Assembly: GCA_902595175.1 (NCBI GenBank)
Contig: CACJPB010000012.1
Location: forward strand, 1 to 33,730
Reading direction: 5' to 3'
Origin: an uncultured Prochlorococcus sp.
GTDB lineage: Bacteria; Cyanobacteriota; Cyanobacteriia; PCC-6307; Cyanobiaceae
Length of the DNA stretch: 33,730 bases
How positions within the stretch are numbered: the first letter of the stretch is position 1; each line of letters starts with the position of its first letter. Below are positions 1 to 9,772 of the stretch, in pieces. Position numbers and translations under genes: made by a program. Under the pieces are notes generated by a model, which worked only from the letters and a program-made list of their open reading frames with translations, made no database searches and had not been told where the DNA came from.

Positions 1-30
1 AAGAGAATTATCGGAATCATTGTTAGTCAT
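1..30 (-). CDS. ftsY: 5' end of a minus-strand gene, probably ftsY (partial)
   Basis: An ATG on the minus strand at 30 opens a frame that reads M-T-N-N-D-S-D-N-S-L and leaves the window at base 1, so only ten codons are visible. The gene lies 63 bases downstream of the nusB stop on the same strand. From memory, ftsY (signal-recognition-particle receptor) follows nusB in Prochlorococcus. The identity therefore rests on remembered gene order, not on the ten residues, which are not diagnostic. An Asn/Asp-rich polar start would fit the variable acidic N-terminus of FtsY. Confidence 0.35.
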   Translation of the reverse strand, partial: MTNNDSDNSL

Positions 31-93
31 TATTAATAATTCTTATTTAATAATTTTAAAATACTATTTATTTATATCAAATAATCATGATAG

Positions 94-711
94 TTAACTC
101 GTTTGTAATCTCCTTAAAACTCCATTAATAAATTTTCTACCTTGTAAATCACTATATTTATTAGCTAAATTAACAGCTTCATCGCAAGCAACAGCTACAG
201 GTGTGTTCAAAAAGTTAATATCAACGTAAGCTAGACGCAAAATATCTCTATCAATTCTTGGTAATCTTTTTAATCTCCAGCCATCGATCGCTTGATCAAT
301 TTTAGAATCAATACTATTAAGGTTGTTAATTATATTAAAAATCCTTTGATTCACATCCTCTCTAATGTCAATTTGACCACTAGAAACAATTAATTTTGGA
401 AAATCTAGAGTTATTGAGAGTGTATTCATTACAGTTTCAATTTTTGTTAAAGATTTTTTTAACTCATCTCTAACATTTGAATATGAAGAATCAAGACCTT
501 CTTGCAATTCGCTATCTAAAATTTTTTGAGAAGCATTTTCTAAATCTGATTCGCAATTATCTAATTCTTCTCTGCAATGATTTATTAGAGAATCCAAAGC
601 AGATTCAAAAATTTCTTCTATTTGAAATTTATTTAATTTAAAATCACCCTTATCTTTTATAAGGCCAAGAGAAATTAAAGATAATTCTCTGGAAAGGGAT
701 CTATTATGCAT
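94..711 (-). CDS. nusB: Transcription antitermination factor NusB (cyanobacterial long form)
   Basis: NusB binds boxA RNA together with ribosomal protein S10 and supports rRNA antitermination in the cytoplasm. The conserved C-terminal half is clear: LPRIDRDILRLAYVD, then PVAVACDEAVNLANKYSD and a GRKFINGVLRRL ending. The N-terminus (HNRSLSRELSLISLG) matches the RNA-binding start of the family. At 205 residues it is much longer than the roughly 140-residue E. coli protein. The extra length is an acidic, helix-prone insert at about residues 30-115, which I know as typical of cyanobacterial NusB. I chose the ATG at 711; a TTG at 714 directly abuts the DUF502 stop codon and adds only one residue. 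The gene follows the DUF502 gene with essentially no gap, so the two are probably cotranscribed. Confidence 0.93.
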   Translation of the reverse strand: MHNRSLSRELSLISLGLIKDKGDFKLNKFQIEEIFESALDSLINHCREELDNCESDLENASQKILDSELQEGLDSSYSNVRDELKKSLTKIETVMNTLSITLDFPKLIVSSGQIDIREDVNQRIFNIINNLNSIDSKIDQAIDGWRLKRLPRIDRDILRLAYVDINFLNTPVAVACDEAVNLANKYSDLQGRKFINGVLRRLQTS

Positions 712-714
712 CAA

Positions 715-1449
715 TTAAGAAGAAGTATTAGTGGAAGCTCTTAATTGTGAGAACAATTTTGAAAATGTTGGATTTGTAGTATTATTTTTCTCATCTGGAT
801 TAACTATTCCAGCAGAAATTATTGTTCTAAAAGCATCTTCAACAGAAATATCCAAATCCTTAACAGTAGATTCAGGGACGAGTGTATACCATCCAGTAGT
901 TGGGTTTGGTGCTGTAGGTATGAAAACACTTAGTAACTTTTCTTCTAAATCTGGCTGTAATGAAGGTCCTACATCTCCAGTTACAAAGCCAACACTGTAT
1001 AGTCCCTCACGAGGATATTCAACTAAAACAACCCTTCTAAATCTATTAGATTTATTACTTAAGAAAGTTTCTAACAATTGTTTAAGAGTTTTATAAACCG
1101 CTCCAGCTACTGGAATTTTTGATAAAGTACCTTCTCCAAATTCTAATAACCATCTTCCCACGAAATTTCGCGCCATTAAGCCTATAAGCAAAATAGCCAA
1201 TAGAGGAACAGTTAAACCCAAGGTAAGATTAATTAAATCTTGTAATAGAGGATTTAAGTTAATAAAAGGATTTAATTGCTTGGGAACTGAAGTAACTAAG
1301 GTTAAAACAAATTTACTAACTAATGATGACAACCAAATTGTTGTTGCTAAGGGTATTACAACCAACAACCCTGCAATAAGATCATTTTTGAGATCTTGTT
1401 GAAGCCTAGATCCTAAATTCGAATCTTGATTTTGATTAGATTCAACCAA
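715..1449 (-). CDS. DUF502 family membrane protein
   Basis: A 244-residue protein of the DUF502 family, common in cyanobacteria and plants (the plant members are the COV/LCV proteins). Its biochemical function is not established. Two hydrophobic segments are visible at about residues 24-50 and 70-92. They are followed by the family core: the GRWLLEFGEGTLSKIPVAGAVY stretch, VVLVEYPREGLYSVGFVTG, then FIPTAPNPTTGWYTLVPES. The C-terminal part is soluble and ends in an Asn/Thr/Ser-rich tail. The start is a TTG at 1449. No in-frame ATG lies before the first membrane segment, so TTG is the best choice. The gene runs into nusB with no spacing and diverges from queG across a 142-base gap. Confidence 0.85.
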   Translation of the reverse strand: MVESNQNQDSNLGSRLQQDLKNDLIAGLLVVIPLATTIWLSSLVSKFVLTLVTSVPKQLNPFINLNPLLQDLINLTLGLTVPLLAILLIGLMARNFVGRWLLEFGEGTLSKIPVAGAVYKTLKQLLETFLSNKSNRFRRVVLVEYPREGLYSVGFVTGDVGPSLQPDLEEKLLSVFIPTAPNPTTGWYTLVPESTVKDLDISVEDAFRTIISAGIVNPDEKNNTTNPTFSKLFSQLRASTNTSS

Positions 1450-1591
1450 AATAACGTTTTAACTATATTAATTTTACTAATAATTTAACTGTTTTTATTG
1501 AGTTAGGATATATTTTTCTTAAATATATCTTTTTTTTTAAGTTTATTCTCCAAAAATAACTTTTAAAAGAAATGCTATAAAAAATAAAGAA

Positions 1592-2539
1592 ATGATTTAT
1601 ACAATTCAAAACCAAAAAGAAATAAGTAAAAAATTAAAAGAAAGAGCTATTTTTGAAGGTTTTACAGTTGCTGGAATAGCTTCAATATCAGGTAGTTCGC
1701 GCATAAAATTAAGAACCAATGCATTAGAAAGATGGTTATCAAATAACCACCATGCTGAAATGAAATGGATGGAATCAGAAAAAAGAAGGAACATAACCTC
1801 CCTTTTTGAAGGTGCAAAAAGTGTCTTAAGCGTTGGATTTGCTTACATTAATTCACAAAATAACAACAACAATTTCCTCAAGGTAGCTAAATTTAGCCAA
1901 GGGGAAGACTATCATAAAGTGATTCACAAAAAATTAAAGAATATAGGAAAATGGATAAATCTAGAAATTCCTGATTGCAAATGGAAAATATGTGTTGATA
2001 CCTCTCCTCTTCTTGAAAAAGCATGGGCAGAGGAAGCAGGGATTGGTTGGATAGGTAAAAATAGTAATTTAATCAGCAAAAAAAATGGTTCTTGGCTGAC
2101 TTTGGGTTTTATGATTCTTACAAAAGATTTAATGCCTGATAAACCTCATCAATCACTTTGTGGAAAATGTGATGTTTGTATTGAACATTGTCCTACAAAG
2201 GCAATAGTAGAACCCTTTGTAATACAATCAGATCTATGCATTGCTTATCACACAATAGAAAACAGGGATAAAACTATTCCAAAGAAAATAGAAAAAAATT
2301 TAGGCGGATGGGTTGCAGGATGTGATATTTGTCAAGATGTATGTCCATGGAATAAATCAGTACCATACAACAATAATTATGAAACTACACCAAAAGAATG
2401 GATTAAAGATCTTAATATTGACTCCCTCAAGTGGGATGATAAAACTTGGCAAGAAAATCTCAAAGGCACTACTTTAAAAAGAATTAAACCATGGATGTGG
2501 AAAAGAAACATACAAGCAAACATGAGCAATCAAAATTAA
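1592..2539 (+). CDS. queG: Epoxyqueuosine reductase QueG
   Basis: QueG carries out the last step of queuosine synthesis, reducing epoxyqueuosine at tRNA position 34 with cobalamin and two 4Fe-4S clusters. Two cluster motifs are visible: CGKCDVCIEHCPT at about residues 190-202 and GCDICQDVCPWN at about 244-255. The cobalamin-domain segments CVDTSPLLEKAWAEEAGIGWIG (about 133-154) and the N-terminal GFTVAGIASI are family hallmarks. At 315 residues it lacks the extra C-terminal repeat region of E. coli QueG (about 379), which is usual for cyanobacterial forms. It starts at an ATG at 1592 with only a weak purine-rich leader. A TPR protein gene follows after 3 bases on the same strand, suggesting cotranscription. 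Confidence 0.93.
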   Translation: MIYTIQNQKEISKKLKERAIFEGFTVAGIASISGSSRIKLRTNALERWLSNNHHAEMKWMESEKRRNITSLFEGAKSVLSVGFAYINSQNNNNNFLKVAKFSQGEDYHKVIHKKLKNIGKWINLEIPDCKWKICVDTSPLLEKAWAEEAGIGWIGKNSNLISKKNGSWLTLGFMILTKDLMPDKPHQSLCGKCDVCIEHCPTKAIVEPFVIQSDLCIAYHTIENRDKTIPKKIEKNLGGWVAGCDICQDVCPWNKSVPYNNNYETTPKEWIKDLNIDSLKWDDKTWQENLKGTTLKRIKPWMWKRNIQANMSNQN

Positions 2540-2542
2540 AAT

Positions 2543-3397
2543 ATGAAAAATTTTTTAAAAAAAACAATCTGGGCCTCCTTTATCTGTTTTTACTTTTTTC
2601 AAATAGAAAAAATTCAAGCATTAGTTCCCTATTATTATTTCCCAACAATAAACGATTTACAAAAGCAAAGTTTATTTATTAGCAAAAATGCGTATCAACT
2701 ACTTTATTTTGGTCAATATGAAGACAGTCTTAACTTAGCCAAATTAGCTGTAAAAATAAATGCAAAGGATGAAAAACTATGGTTGATTTTGGCTGAAGCA
2801 CAAATAGCTAACGAAGAATACAAAAACGCATTAAATTCTTTAAATAAAGCAGAGCAGATCAATTCAAATATTAGCGAAATATATTTTGCTAAAAGTAATG
2901 TTTACTTAAAAATTTCCCAACAAACAAATGCAAAGATTGCTTTAGAAAAAGGAATCAAGATTGAACCTAATAACCACAAAGCTATTTTTCAATTAGGAAA
3001 TATTTTATTAATGGAAAAAAATTACTTGGGAGCTATCAAATTGTTTGATAGATCTATAAAAATTAAACCTGATTTCTGGCAAGCAATCAATAATCAAGGT
3101 TTAGCTTATTTCGAGAGAAACAATATAAATCTCTCAATCAAACTTTTTGAAAGTGCAATTTCAATTGAGGAAAATGCTGAACCATTACTCGGACTGGCCT
3201 CATGTGTAAGAATTAATGATGCTGAATTAGCAATTCAGCTAGCAAAAAAAGCTTTGGCTAAAGATCCCAAGTATGTCAATTATGATTATAGAAAAGAACA
3301 ATTATGGGGAGAAAAATTACAAGCCTCAACAGAAATTCTTTTGCAAAATAAACAACTTAAACAAGATGTAATGCTTGCAAAATCCAAAATGATTTAA
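2543..3397 (+). CDS. Exported tetratricopeptide-repeat protein
   Basis: A 284-residue TPR protein of unknown specific role. The first 26 residues look like a signal peptide: a Lys-rich start, a hydrophobic Trp/Phe core and a likely cut after IQA. This suggests a periplasmic or thylakoid-lumen location, or membrane anchoring. About five consecutive 34-residue TPR units follow from residue 49 to about 218, with the recurring pattern of small and aromatic residues (for example AIFQLGNILLMEKNYLGAIKLFDRSIKIKP). TPR solenoids bind protein partners; no catalytic domain is present. The C-terminus is charged and helical. It starts 3 bases after queG, so it probably belongs to the same transcript, and ends 86 bases before the gyrA-like gene. 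Confidence 0.82.
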   Translation: MKNFLKKTIWASFICFYFFQIEKIQALVPYYYFPTINDLQKQSLFISKNAYQLLYFGQYEDSLNLAKLAVKINAKDEKLWLILAEAQIANEEYKNALNSLNKAEQINSNISEIYFAKSNVYLKISQQTNAKIALEKGIKIEPNNHKAIFQLGNILLMEKNYLGAIKLFDRSIKIKPDFWQAINNQGLAYFERNNINLSIKLFESAISIEENAEPLLGLASCVRINDAELAIQLAKKALAKDPKYVNYDYRKEQLWGEKLQASTEILLQNKQLKQDVMLAKSKMI

Positions 3398-3483
3398 TCA
3401 TCTTATTTTTCAATACTGGTAAAAATTATTTTACCTATTAGTCTTAATTTAGTTAATCAATAATTTTTCAATTTTGAGCTCTA

Positions 3484-5925
3484 ATGGATAAGAACAATTT
3501 CACTTCTATCTCACTCCAAGAAGAAATGCAACGTTCTTATCTAGAATATGCGATGAGTGTAATAGTTGGACGTGCTCTTCCAGATGCAAGAGATGGTCTT
3601 AAACCTGTACAGAGAAGAATACTATTTGCAATGTACGAATTAGGTTTAACGCCTGATAGACCCTTTAGAAAGTGCGCAAGAGTTGTTGGAGATGTACTTG
3701 GCAAGTACCATCCTCACGGGGATCAAGCAGTATATGATGCGCTAGTTAGACTAGTGCAAAATTTTTCAACAAAATATCCAACTCTTGACGGTCATGGGAA
3801 TTTTGGATCAGTAGATAATGATCCACCAGCAGCAATGAGATACACTGAAACAAGATTAGCGCCAATTGCACATAAAGCTTTTCTTGAAGAAATTGGATCA
3901 GATACAGTTAATTTTTCAAATAACTTTGATGGGTCACAAAAAGAACCAGATGTTCTTCCAGCCCAACTTCCATTTTTATTATTGAATGGATCATCGGGAA
4001 TTGCAGTTGGGATGGCAACAAATATTCCTCCTCACAACCTAGGCGAAATTGTAGATGGATTAGTTGCTTTAGTAAAAAATAAAGATATAAGCAATAAAAA
4101 ACTTTCCAATATTATTAAAGGTCCTGATTTTCCTACAGGCGGAGAATTAATAATTAATGAAGCAATAGATGAACTTTACGAAACTGGGAAGGGATCAATA
4201 ACAATAAGAGGCGTCATAAATACAGAAGAAATAAATTTAGGGAAAGGGAAACATAAAAAAAATGCATTAATTATTACTGAACTTCCTTATCAAATAAGTA
4301 AAGCAGGTTGGATTGAAAAATTAGCGGAACTAGTTAATACAAACAAAGTAAATGGAATATCTGATATTAGAGATGAAAGTGATAGAGATGGCATGAGAAT
4401 TGTAATAGAACTAAAAAAAGACTCTAATGCTGAACTTATAATTTCTAACTTATATAAAAAAACAAATCTCCAAACCAACTTTGGCGCGATATTTTTAGCT
4501 TTAATTAAAGGTAAACCAATACAGCTAAACCTCAAGCAATATCTAAACTTTTTTCTTGAGTTTCGAGAAAAAACAATCAGAAAAAGAACTAGTTATTTTC
4601 TAAAAAACACTCTTGAAAAACTTGAAATATTAGAAGGTTTATCTATAGCAACAAAAGATATAAAAAAAGTTATCGAAATTATTGAAAGCTCAGAAAATTC
4701 TGCAGAAGCCAAATCAAAACTGATTAATAATTTTTTCTTAAGTGAAAAACAAGCAAATTCAGTTTTGGATATGCCACTAAAAAAATTAACAAATTTAGAA
4801 AAAAATGAAATAAATGATGATATAGAAAATTTGCGTAAAAAAAAGAATCATCTTCAAAAATTATTGAACGAAAGAAACTTGTTACTTGAGGTGCTAGTAG
4901 ATGAATTCTTATTGTTAAAGAAAAAGTTTAATGTCAAAAGAAAAACAAGACTTCTTAAGCAAATAGATCAAAATGAAGAATTAGAAACAATTAATAATCA
5001 GATTTTAGAAGAATTTATAAATAAAAAAACTAAATTACAGATCGACAACAGAATGTATTTGAGGAAAGTTTTAATTAATAATTATAAAAAATCTTTTGAA
5101 GGAATAAACAAAATTATAGACAATAAAAATATTCAAAAATTCATATGTAATGTTGACAAAAATTTAAAATTAATTGGAATCACTTATACCGGAAAAGTTT
5201 TTCATTTAGATTGGGAGTCAAATATTAATAATGACCATAAATTAGATAATAAAACCATTGGGAATATTAATCCAAATGAAATAATAAATTTCCATTCATT
5301 AAAAAAAGAAATTAAAAACTACTTATGTATTTTGAATTCTGATGGAAGATTTAAAAAAGTTTTATTTGATAAGAATATGATTAACAGTAATAGATCTTTC
5401 GCAATTACAAAATTAAAAAATAATACAAAAACTATCGATTCATTTATTTCTAATGAAGAAAAAAATTTAACAATATTAACCTCAATAGGAAGAATTTTCA
5501 AATTTAATTTATCTGATGAATTTTTGGCACCAACTTCTAAACAATCTCAAGGATTAATACTTATAAAACTTTTGCCAACTGAAAAGATTGTATCTTGTTG
5601 CCAATATCAAAATGGAGACAATATTTATTTAGTTTCTAAAAAGGGGAAAATCTTTTGCCTAAATACGGATGAAATTTATTACGGTAATGAATGTAGTTTA
5701 GGATACTTAAATGAAAGAACCCAACTTAAAAATGATTCCTTCTTAAAAGTCTTACCAAGTAACCATTACCTTGATATTGAAACTAATAAAAATAAATCTG
5801 CTAGGTTAAACTTTGATAAATTAAATTTTAAATCTAATAAAACAAATTTTTTAATTGACTTTTTAAATTTAGAGACTGGTGAGTATCTTGTAAATTGTTT
5901 CCGACTTGAAAATTTTCTCGACTAA
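3484..5925 (+). CDS. DNA gyrase/topoisomerase IV subunit A paralog
   Basis: An 813-residue type IIA topoisomerase A subunit that cuts and religates DNA with a GyrB/ParE partner. The breakage-reunion domain is intact: the [13 protein letters not shown] motif (about 35-47), [13 protein letters not shown] (73-85) and the catalytic tyrosine Y120 in AMRYTETR. The position equivalent to E. coli GyrA Ser83 is Gln81, and the Asp87 equivalent is kept as Asp85. A long coiled-coil and C-gate region spans about 330-520. The C-terminal DNA-wrapping domain is very Lys/Asn-rich, weakly conserved and shows no QRRGGKG-type GyrA box. Cyanobacteria commonly carry two A-subunit paralogs. This one sits near the origin and could act as ParC rather than GyrA, so I give no symbol. 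It ends convergently with purF, overlapping by 4 bases. Confidence 0.88.
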   Translation: MDKNNFTSISLQEEMQRSYLEYAMSVIVGRALPDARDGLKPVQRRILFAMYELGLTPDRPFRKCARVVGDVLGKYHPHGDQAVYDALVRLVQNFSTKYPTLDGHGNFGSVDNDPPAAMRYTETRLAPIAHKAFLEEIGSDTVNFSNNFDGSQKEPDVLPAQLPFLLLNGSSGIAVGMATNIPPHNLGEIVDGLVALVKNKDISNKKLSNIIKGPDFPTGGELIINEAIDELYETGKGSITIRGVINTEEINLGKGKHKKNALIITELPYQISKAGWIEKLAELVNTNKVNGISDIRDESDRDGMRIVIELKKDSNAELIISNLYKKTNLQTNFGAIFLALIKGKPIQLNLKQYLNFFLEFREKTIRKRTSYFLKNTLEKLEILEGLSIATKDIKKVIEIIESSENSAEAKSKLINNFFLSEKQANSVLDMPLKKLTNLEKNEINDDIENLRKKKNHLQKLLNERNLLLEVLVDEFLLLKKKFNVKRKTRLLKQIDQNEELETINNQILEEFINKKTKLQIDNRMYLRKVLINNYKKSFEGINKIIDNKNIQKFICNVDKNLKLIGITYTGKVFHLDWESNINNDHKLDNKTIGNINPNEIINFHSLKKEIKNYLCILNSDGRFKKVLFDKNMINSNRSFAITKLKNNTKTIDSFISNEEKNLTILTSIGRIFKFNLSDEFLAPTSKQSQGLILIKLLPTEKIVSCCQYQNGDNIYLVSKKGKIFCLNTDEIYYGNECSLGYLNERTQLKNDSFLKVLPSNHYLDIETNKNKSARLNFDKLNFKSNKTNFLIDFLNLETGEYLVNCFRLENFLD

Positions 5926-7382
5926 GATTTATATTCATTTTCAACCCAATTTAAGTATTCTTGATTTACTGTTCCTGTTACGTAAGAACCAGTAAAGCAA
6001 CTCATCTCTAAATCTTTAATATGAGAATCACCTATTATAGATTTACGCAAACTTTCAACACTTTGATAGACAAGGCTATCAATTTCAAGTCGATCAGCAA
6101 TTTCACTTATTGTTCTATCGTGAGCTATTAATTCATCTCTATTAGGCATATTAATGCCATAAACGTGAGGATAACGCACAGGAGGAGCTGCTGATGTAAA
6201 AAAAACTTTGTTTGCTCCTGCATCTTTAGCCATCTGAACAATTTCTTTTGAAGTAGTACCTCTTACAATCGAGTCATCAACTATTAATACATTTTTATTT
6301 TTAAACTCTGCACTCATAGCATTTAATTTTTGCCTCACAGATTTCTTACGTTTCTGCTGACCAGGCATTATAAATGTTCTGCCAACATATCTATTTTTAA
6401 AAAAACCTTCCCTATATTCTATTCCTAACTGTCTTGCAACTTGCATTGCAGCAGGTCGAGAAGAATCAGGAATAGGCATAACTACATCTACATCTCCTGA
6501 ATTGATTGTTTCTTTTATTGTTTCAGCTAAATAATCTCCCATCTTTAAACGAGCTTTATATACTGAAATTCCATTCATAATTGAATCTGGCCTAGCTAAA
6601 TAGACATATTCAAACGCACAAGGAAATAACATTGGATTTTTAGCACATTGTTTAGAAAAAAACTCCCCATTTAGATTTATAAAAACAGCTTCTCCAGGAT
6701 CTACATCTCTTACTACTTGATAATCATTATTCTCAAGCACTAGAGATTCGCTAGCAACCATCCACTCTTCTTTTTTTGTAGTTAATGAGTATCTTTTTCC
6801 TATAACTAGAGGTCTAATACCGAAAGGATCTCTGAATGCTAATAAACCATGTCCTGAAATTAAAGCAATTGAAGCATATGATCCTTGAATCCTATTGTGT
6901 AAAGATTTGACCGCATTAAAAATAATATCAGGTTCTAATTCTTGATTATGAATTTGTTCTTGTAATTCTGTTGCAAATACATTTAACAACATTTCAGTAT
7001 CACTTGAGGAGTTTGTATGCCGCTTGTCAACATTAAATAATTGTTTTTCTAAATCTCTGGTATTTGTCAAATTTCCATTATGTATCAAAACAATGCCATA
7101 AGGAGCATTAACATAAAAAGGCTGTGCCTCTTCTACACTTTCTGCAGATCCCTTTGTTGCATACCTAACATGACCTAATCCAATTTTGCCGATTAAATTC
7201 CTCATATCTCTCGTTCTATAAGCAGTATTAACCTGACCTTTAGCCTTATGTATATGAAAAACAGTATTTTCCATTGTGGCTATACCTGTAGAGTCTTGCC
7301 CTCTATGCTGCAAAAGCAAAAGACTATCGTAAATTTGTTGATTTACATCATCTGAAGAAACGATTCCAACTATTCCGCACAT
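5922..7382 (-). CDS. purF: Amidophosphoribosyltransferase PurF
   Basis: PurF commits PRPP to purine synthesis by making phosphoribosylamine with glutamine as nitrogen donor. The mature N-terminal nucleophile Cys2 follows the initiator Met directly (MCGIVGI), with no propeptide to remove. Glutaminase motifs include [22 protein letters not shown] and IHNGNLTN. The phosphoribosyltransferase PRPP motif [13 protein letters not shown] is at about 360-372. Length (486) is normal. Compared with the Fe-S-containing B. subtilis enzyme as I remember it, only two of the four cluster cysteines can be aligned. One matches FPCAFEY and one matches SCFTG; the other two positions carry His (YPHVYG) and Glu (LEMSC). 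The enzyme is probably cluster-free. It follows purL by 47 bases, and its stop overlaps the gyrA-like stop by 4 bases. Confidence 0.97.
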   Translation of the reverse strand: MCGIVGIVSSDDVNQQIYDSLLLLQHRGQDSTGIATMENTVFHIHKAKGQVNTAYRTRDMRNLIGKIGLGHVRYATKGSAESVEEAQPFYVNAPYGIVLIHNGNLTNTRDLEKQLFNVDKRHTNSSSDTEMLLNVFATELQEQIHNQELEPDIIFNAVKSLHNRIQGSYASIALISGHGLLAFRDPFGIRPLVIGKRYSLTTKKEEWMVASESLVLENNDYQVVRDVDPGEAVFINLNGEFFSKQCAKNPMLFPCAFEYVYLARPDSIMNGISVYKARLKMGDYLAETIKETINSGDVDVVMPIPDSSRPAAMQVARQLGIEYREGFFKNRYVGRTFIMPGQQKRKKSVRQKLNAMSAEFKNKNVLIVDDSIVRGTTSKEIVQMAKDAGANKVFFTSAAPPVRYPHVYGINMPNRDELIAHDRTISEIADRLEIDSLVYQSVESLRKSIIGDSHIKDLEMSCFTGSYVTGTVNQEYLNWVENEYKS

Positions 7383-7429
7383 AACTTAATATCTTAAAAC
7401 TTTTAATAGTTGAGAAATGTTTTTCATAT

Positions 7430-9769
7430 TTAAAAGTGTCCTGAAATACTATTATTAAATTTTTCGGATAATTCCTCAACCCTAATAATGCAGATATTTT
7501 TATCGTTAATTTTTATCTTAAGATTTTCACTAGATACATATCCTATTTTTTTTACATAAACACTTGATGGAAAATTTATTTGATTTTGTTTTAAGTAATT
7601 AAGCCATTCATTTTGTTTCGTTTTACTAATTGAAAAAATGATTCTAGAACCTCCTTCTGCAAACAACAAATTATCATCTCTATTTAAATCTTTCTTTAAT
7701 TCTATCGTTGCGCCTTTTCCAGACAAAATACAAGACTCCGCTAAAGCTATAGCTAAACCGCCATCGCTGATATCATGAGAAGAAACTACAAAACTCTTTG
7801 AGATAGCATTTCTTAAAAAACTCTGACAAAACTTTTCATCTAATAAATCTATTTTTGGAGGCCTACCTGTAATTTCTCCATGAAAATATTCCAAATAAGA
7901 ACTAGCTGCAATTGTAGTATCTGATTTATAAGAACCAATTAACCAAATTTGATCATCAATATTTTTCCATTCACTACTTATAGCTTTTTCGACATTATCT
8001 AACTTTCCAACCATTCCAATAACTGGAGTAGGATTGATAGGAGTTATTATGTTATCTTTATTTTTGGATTCATTGTATAAAGAAACATTACCTCCTGTTA
8101 CAGGGGTTTCCAATGCTTTACAGGCTTCAGCAATTGCATTACATGAGGATGAGAGTTGCCAATATCCTATTTCATTCTCTGGAGAAGAAAAATTTAAATT
8201 ATTTGTAATTGCTACTGGTTCAGCTCCAACGCAACTAACATTTCTAGCGGATTCTGCTACAGCAGCGATAGTTCCTCTAAAAGGATCAAGAGCAACCCAT
8301 CTACTATTACAATCAACTGAAGCAGCTACACCAGAAAATATTTTACTTTTGTTTTTTTTATTTTGTTCCCTTAGTCTTATTACAGCTGCATCTGATTTTC
8401 CAGGTTTAAAAACTGTATTTGCCTGAACTTGATAGTCATATTGTTTATAAATCCATCGTTTGGAAGCTATTGAAGGATTAGAGAGTAGGTTTAAAATTAT
8501 TTCTGTATAAGAAAAATTCTTATTTTCCTTCAATGAAAATATTTTTTGATCATAAATTTCTGGTAAATCATTTTCTTTCCACTCCCATTTCTTTAAAAGA
8601 TAATCAGGTGGATTATTAATAGCATTGTGAAAATTGATAGGAGTATCATCAGACAAAGCAGAAGTAGGTATTTGGGCAACAATTTTACCTTTATGAGAAA
8701 TAATTACCTCATTAGTTTCTATAACTTGTCCAATTACATTGGCATATAATCCCCACTTATTAAATTTTTCAATAAGATTATTAGTTTTTTCTTCTTTAAC
8801 AACAAACAACATTCTCTCTTGCGATTCAGATAATAAATATTGGTATGGAGACATATCATCTTCTCTAGAAGGCACCAAATCTAAATCAATAGATATACCA
8901 AGTTTTCCATTTGCAGCCATTTCTGCACTGCTACACGTTAAACCTGCAGCACCCATATCTTGAGCTGCAATTACATCTCCTGTCTTAAAAGCATCCAAAC
9001 AAGCTTCAATAAGACTTTTCTCGATAAATGGATCACCTACCTGCACTGCTGGTCTATCATCTAACGAAGCTGTAGTTAATTCTGAGCTGGCAAAGCTGGC
9101 ACCACCAACTCCATCTCTTCCAGTAGTATTACCAACATATAATACTGGTGATCCTATATTTTTAGCTCCAGAACAAACTATTTCATTAGTTTCTAAAAGT
9201 CCTAAAGCCATAACATTCACTAAAGGATTTCCGGAATAACTATCATCGAAGTCAATTTCACCTCCAACAGTGGGCACACCAACACAATTCCCATAGTGGG
9301 CAATACCAGAAACAACTCCTCGAAGTAAATCAACATTTGATGATTTATCAAGGTTTCCGAATCTCAATGAATTCAATACTGCAATTGGCCTTGCACCCAT
9401 TGTAAATATATCTCTTAAAATCCCTCCTACACCTGTTGCAGCACCTTGAAAGGGTTCAATAGCAGAAGGATGATTATGACTTTCTATTTTAAAAACAAGT
9501 TTTTGATTATTTCCAACATCAATAACTCCAGCATTTTCTCCAGGTCCAACTAAAACATTTTTACCTTTGGTGGGAAATTTAGATAGTAAAGGTTTTGAAT
9601 TTCTATAACAGCAATGTTCAGACCACATAACTCCAAACATGCCTAATTCCGTTCTATTAGGTTTTCTCTTTAATCTTTTGCAAATTTCTTCGTAATCATT
9701 AAGTGTTAAATTTTCAACTTTCAGTGCCTCATTAAGATTATAAAGGTCATTATTTTCTTGATTTATCAT
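7430..9769 (-). CDS. purL: Phosphoribosylformylglycinamidine synthase subunit PurL
   Basis: PurL is the ATP-dependent synthase subunit of FGAM synthase (step 4 of purine synthesis). At 779 residues it is the short form, which works with separate PurS and PurQ subunits; neither is in this window. Visible family segments are the N-terminal TELGMFGVMWSEHCCYRNSK (about 40-59), the substrate region VFKIESHNHPSAIEPFQGAATG, GGEIDFDDSYSGNP, QDMGAAGLTCSSAEMA and, in the second half, VTGGNVSLYNES and SSHDISDGGLAIALAES. It starts at an ATG at 9769, three bases after the PRC-barrel stop codon. It lies in the run dnaN - PRC - purL - purF, all transcribed leftward away from the putative origin. Confidence 0.97.
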   Translation of the reverse strand: MINQENNDLYNLNEALKVENLTLNDYEEICKRLKRKPNRTELGMFGVMWSEHCCYRNSKPLLSKFPTKGKNVLVGPGENAGVIDVGNNQKLVFKIESHNHPSAIEPFQGAATGVGGILRDIFTMGARPIAVLNSLRFGNLDKSSNVDLLRGVVSGIAHYGNCVGVPTVGGEIDFDDSYSGNPLVNVMALGLLETNEIVCSGAKNIGSPVLYVGNTTGRDGVGGASFASSELTTASLDDRPAVQVGDPFIEKSLIEACLDAFKTGDVIAAQDMGAAGLTCSSAEMAANGKLGISIDLDLVPSREDDMSPYQYLLSESQERMLFVVKEEKTNNLIEKFNKWGLYANVIGQVIETNEVIISHKGKIVAQIPTSALSDDTPINFHNAINNPPDYLLKKWEWKENDLPEIYDQKIFSLKENKNFSYTEIILNLLSNPSIASKRWIYKQYDYQVQANTVFKPGKSDAAVIRLREQNKKNKSKIFSGVAASVDCNSRWVALDPFRGTIAAVAESARNVSCVGAEPVAITNNLNFSSPENEIGYWQLSSSCNAIAEACKALETPVTGGNVSLYNESKNKDNIITPINPTPVIGMVGKLDNVEKAISSEWKNIDDQIWLIGSYKSDTTIAASSYLEYFHGEITGRPPKIDLLDEKFCQSFLRNAISKSFVVSSHDISDGGLAIALAESCILSGKGATIELKKDLNRDDNLLFAEGGSRIIFSISKTKQNEWLNYLKQNQINFPSSVYVKKIGYVSSENLKIKINDKNICIIRVEELSEKFNNSISGHF

Positions 9770-9772
9770 TCT

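Noticed and set aside
731-1096. 121-codon plus-strand frame opposite the DUF502 gene
   Set aside because: It mirrors conserved DUF502 codons; no promoter or ribosome site and no recognisable domain.
1450-1591. Possible hairpin or regulatory RNA in the DUF502-queG gap
   Set aside because: Only short A/T pairings such as CTTAAA/TTTAAG, expected by chance in this composition.
8034-8426. 130-codon plus-strand frame inside purL
   Set aside because: Fully antisense to conserved PurL sequence, with no family resemblance; a shadow of low-complexity codon use.
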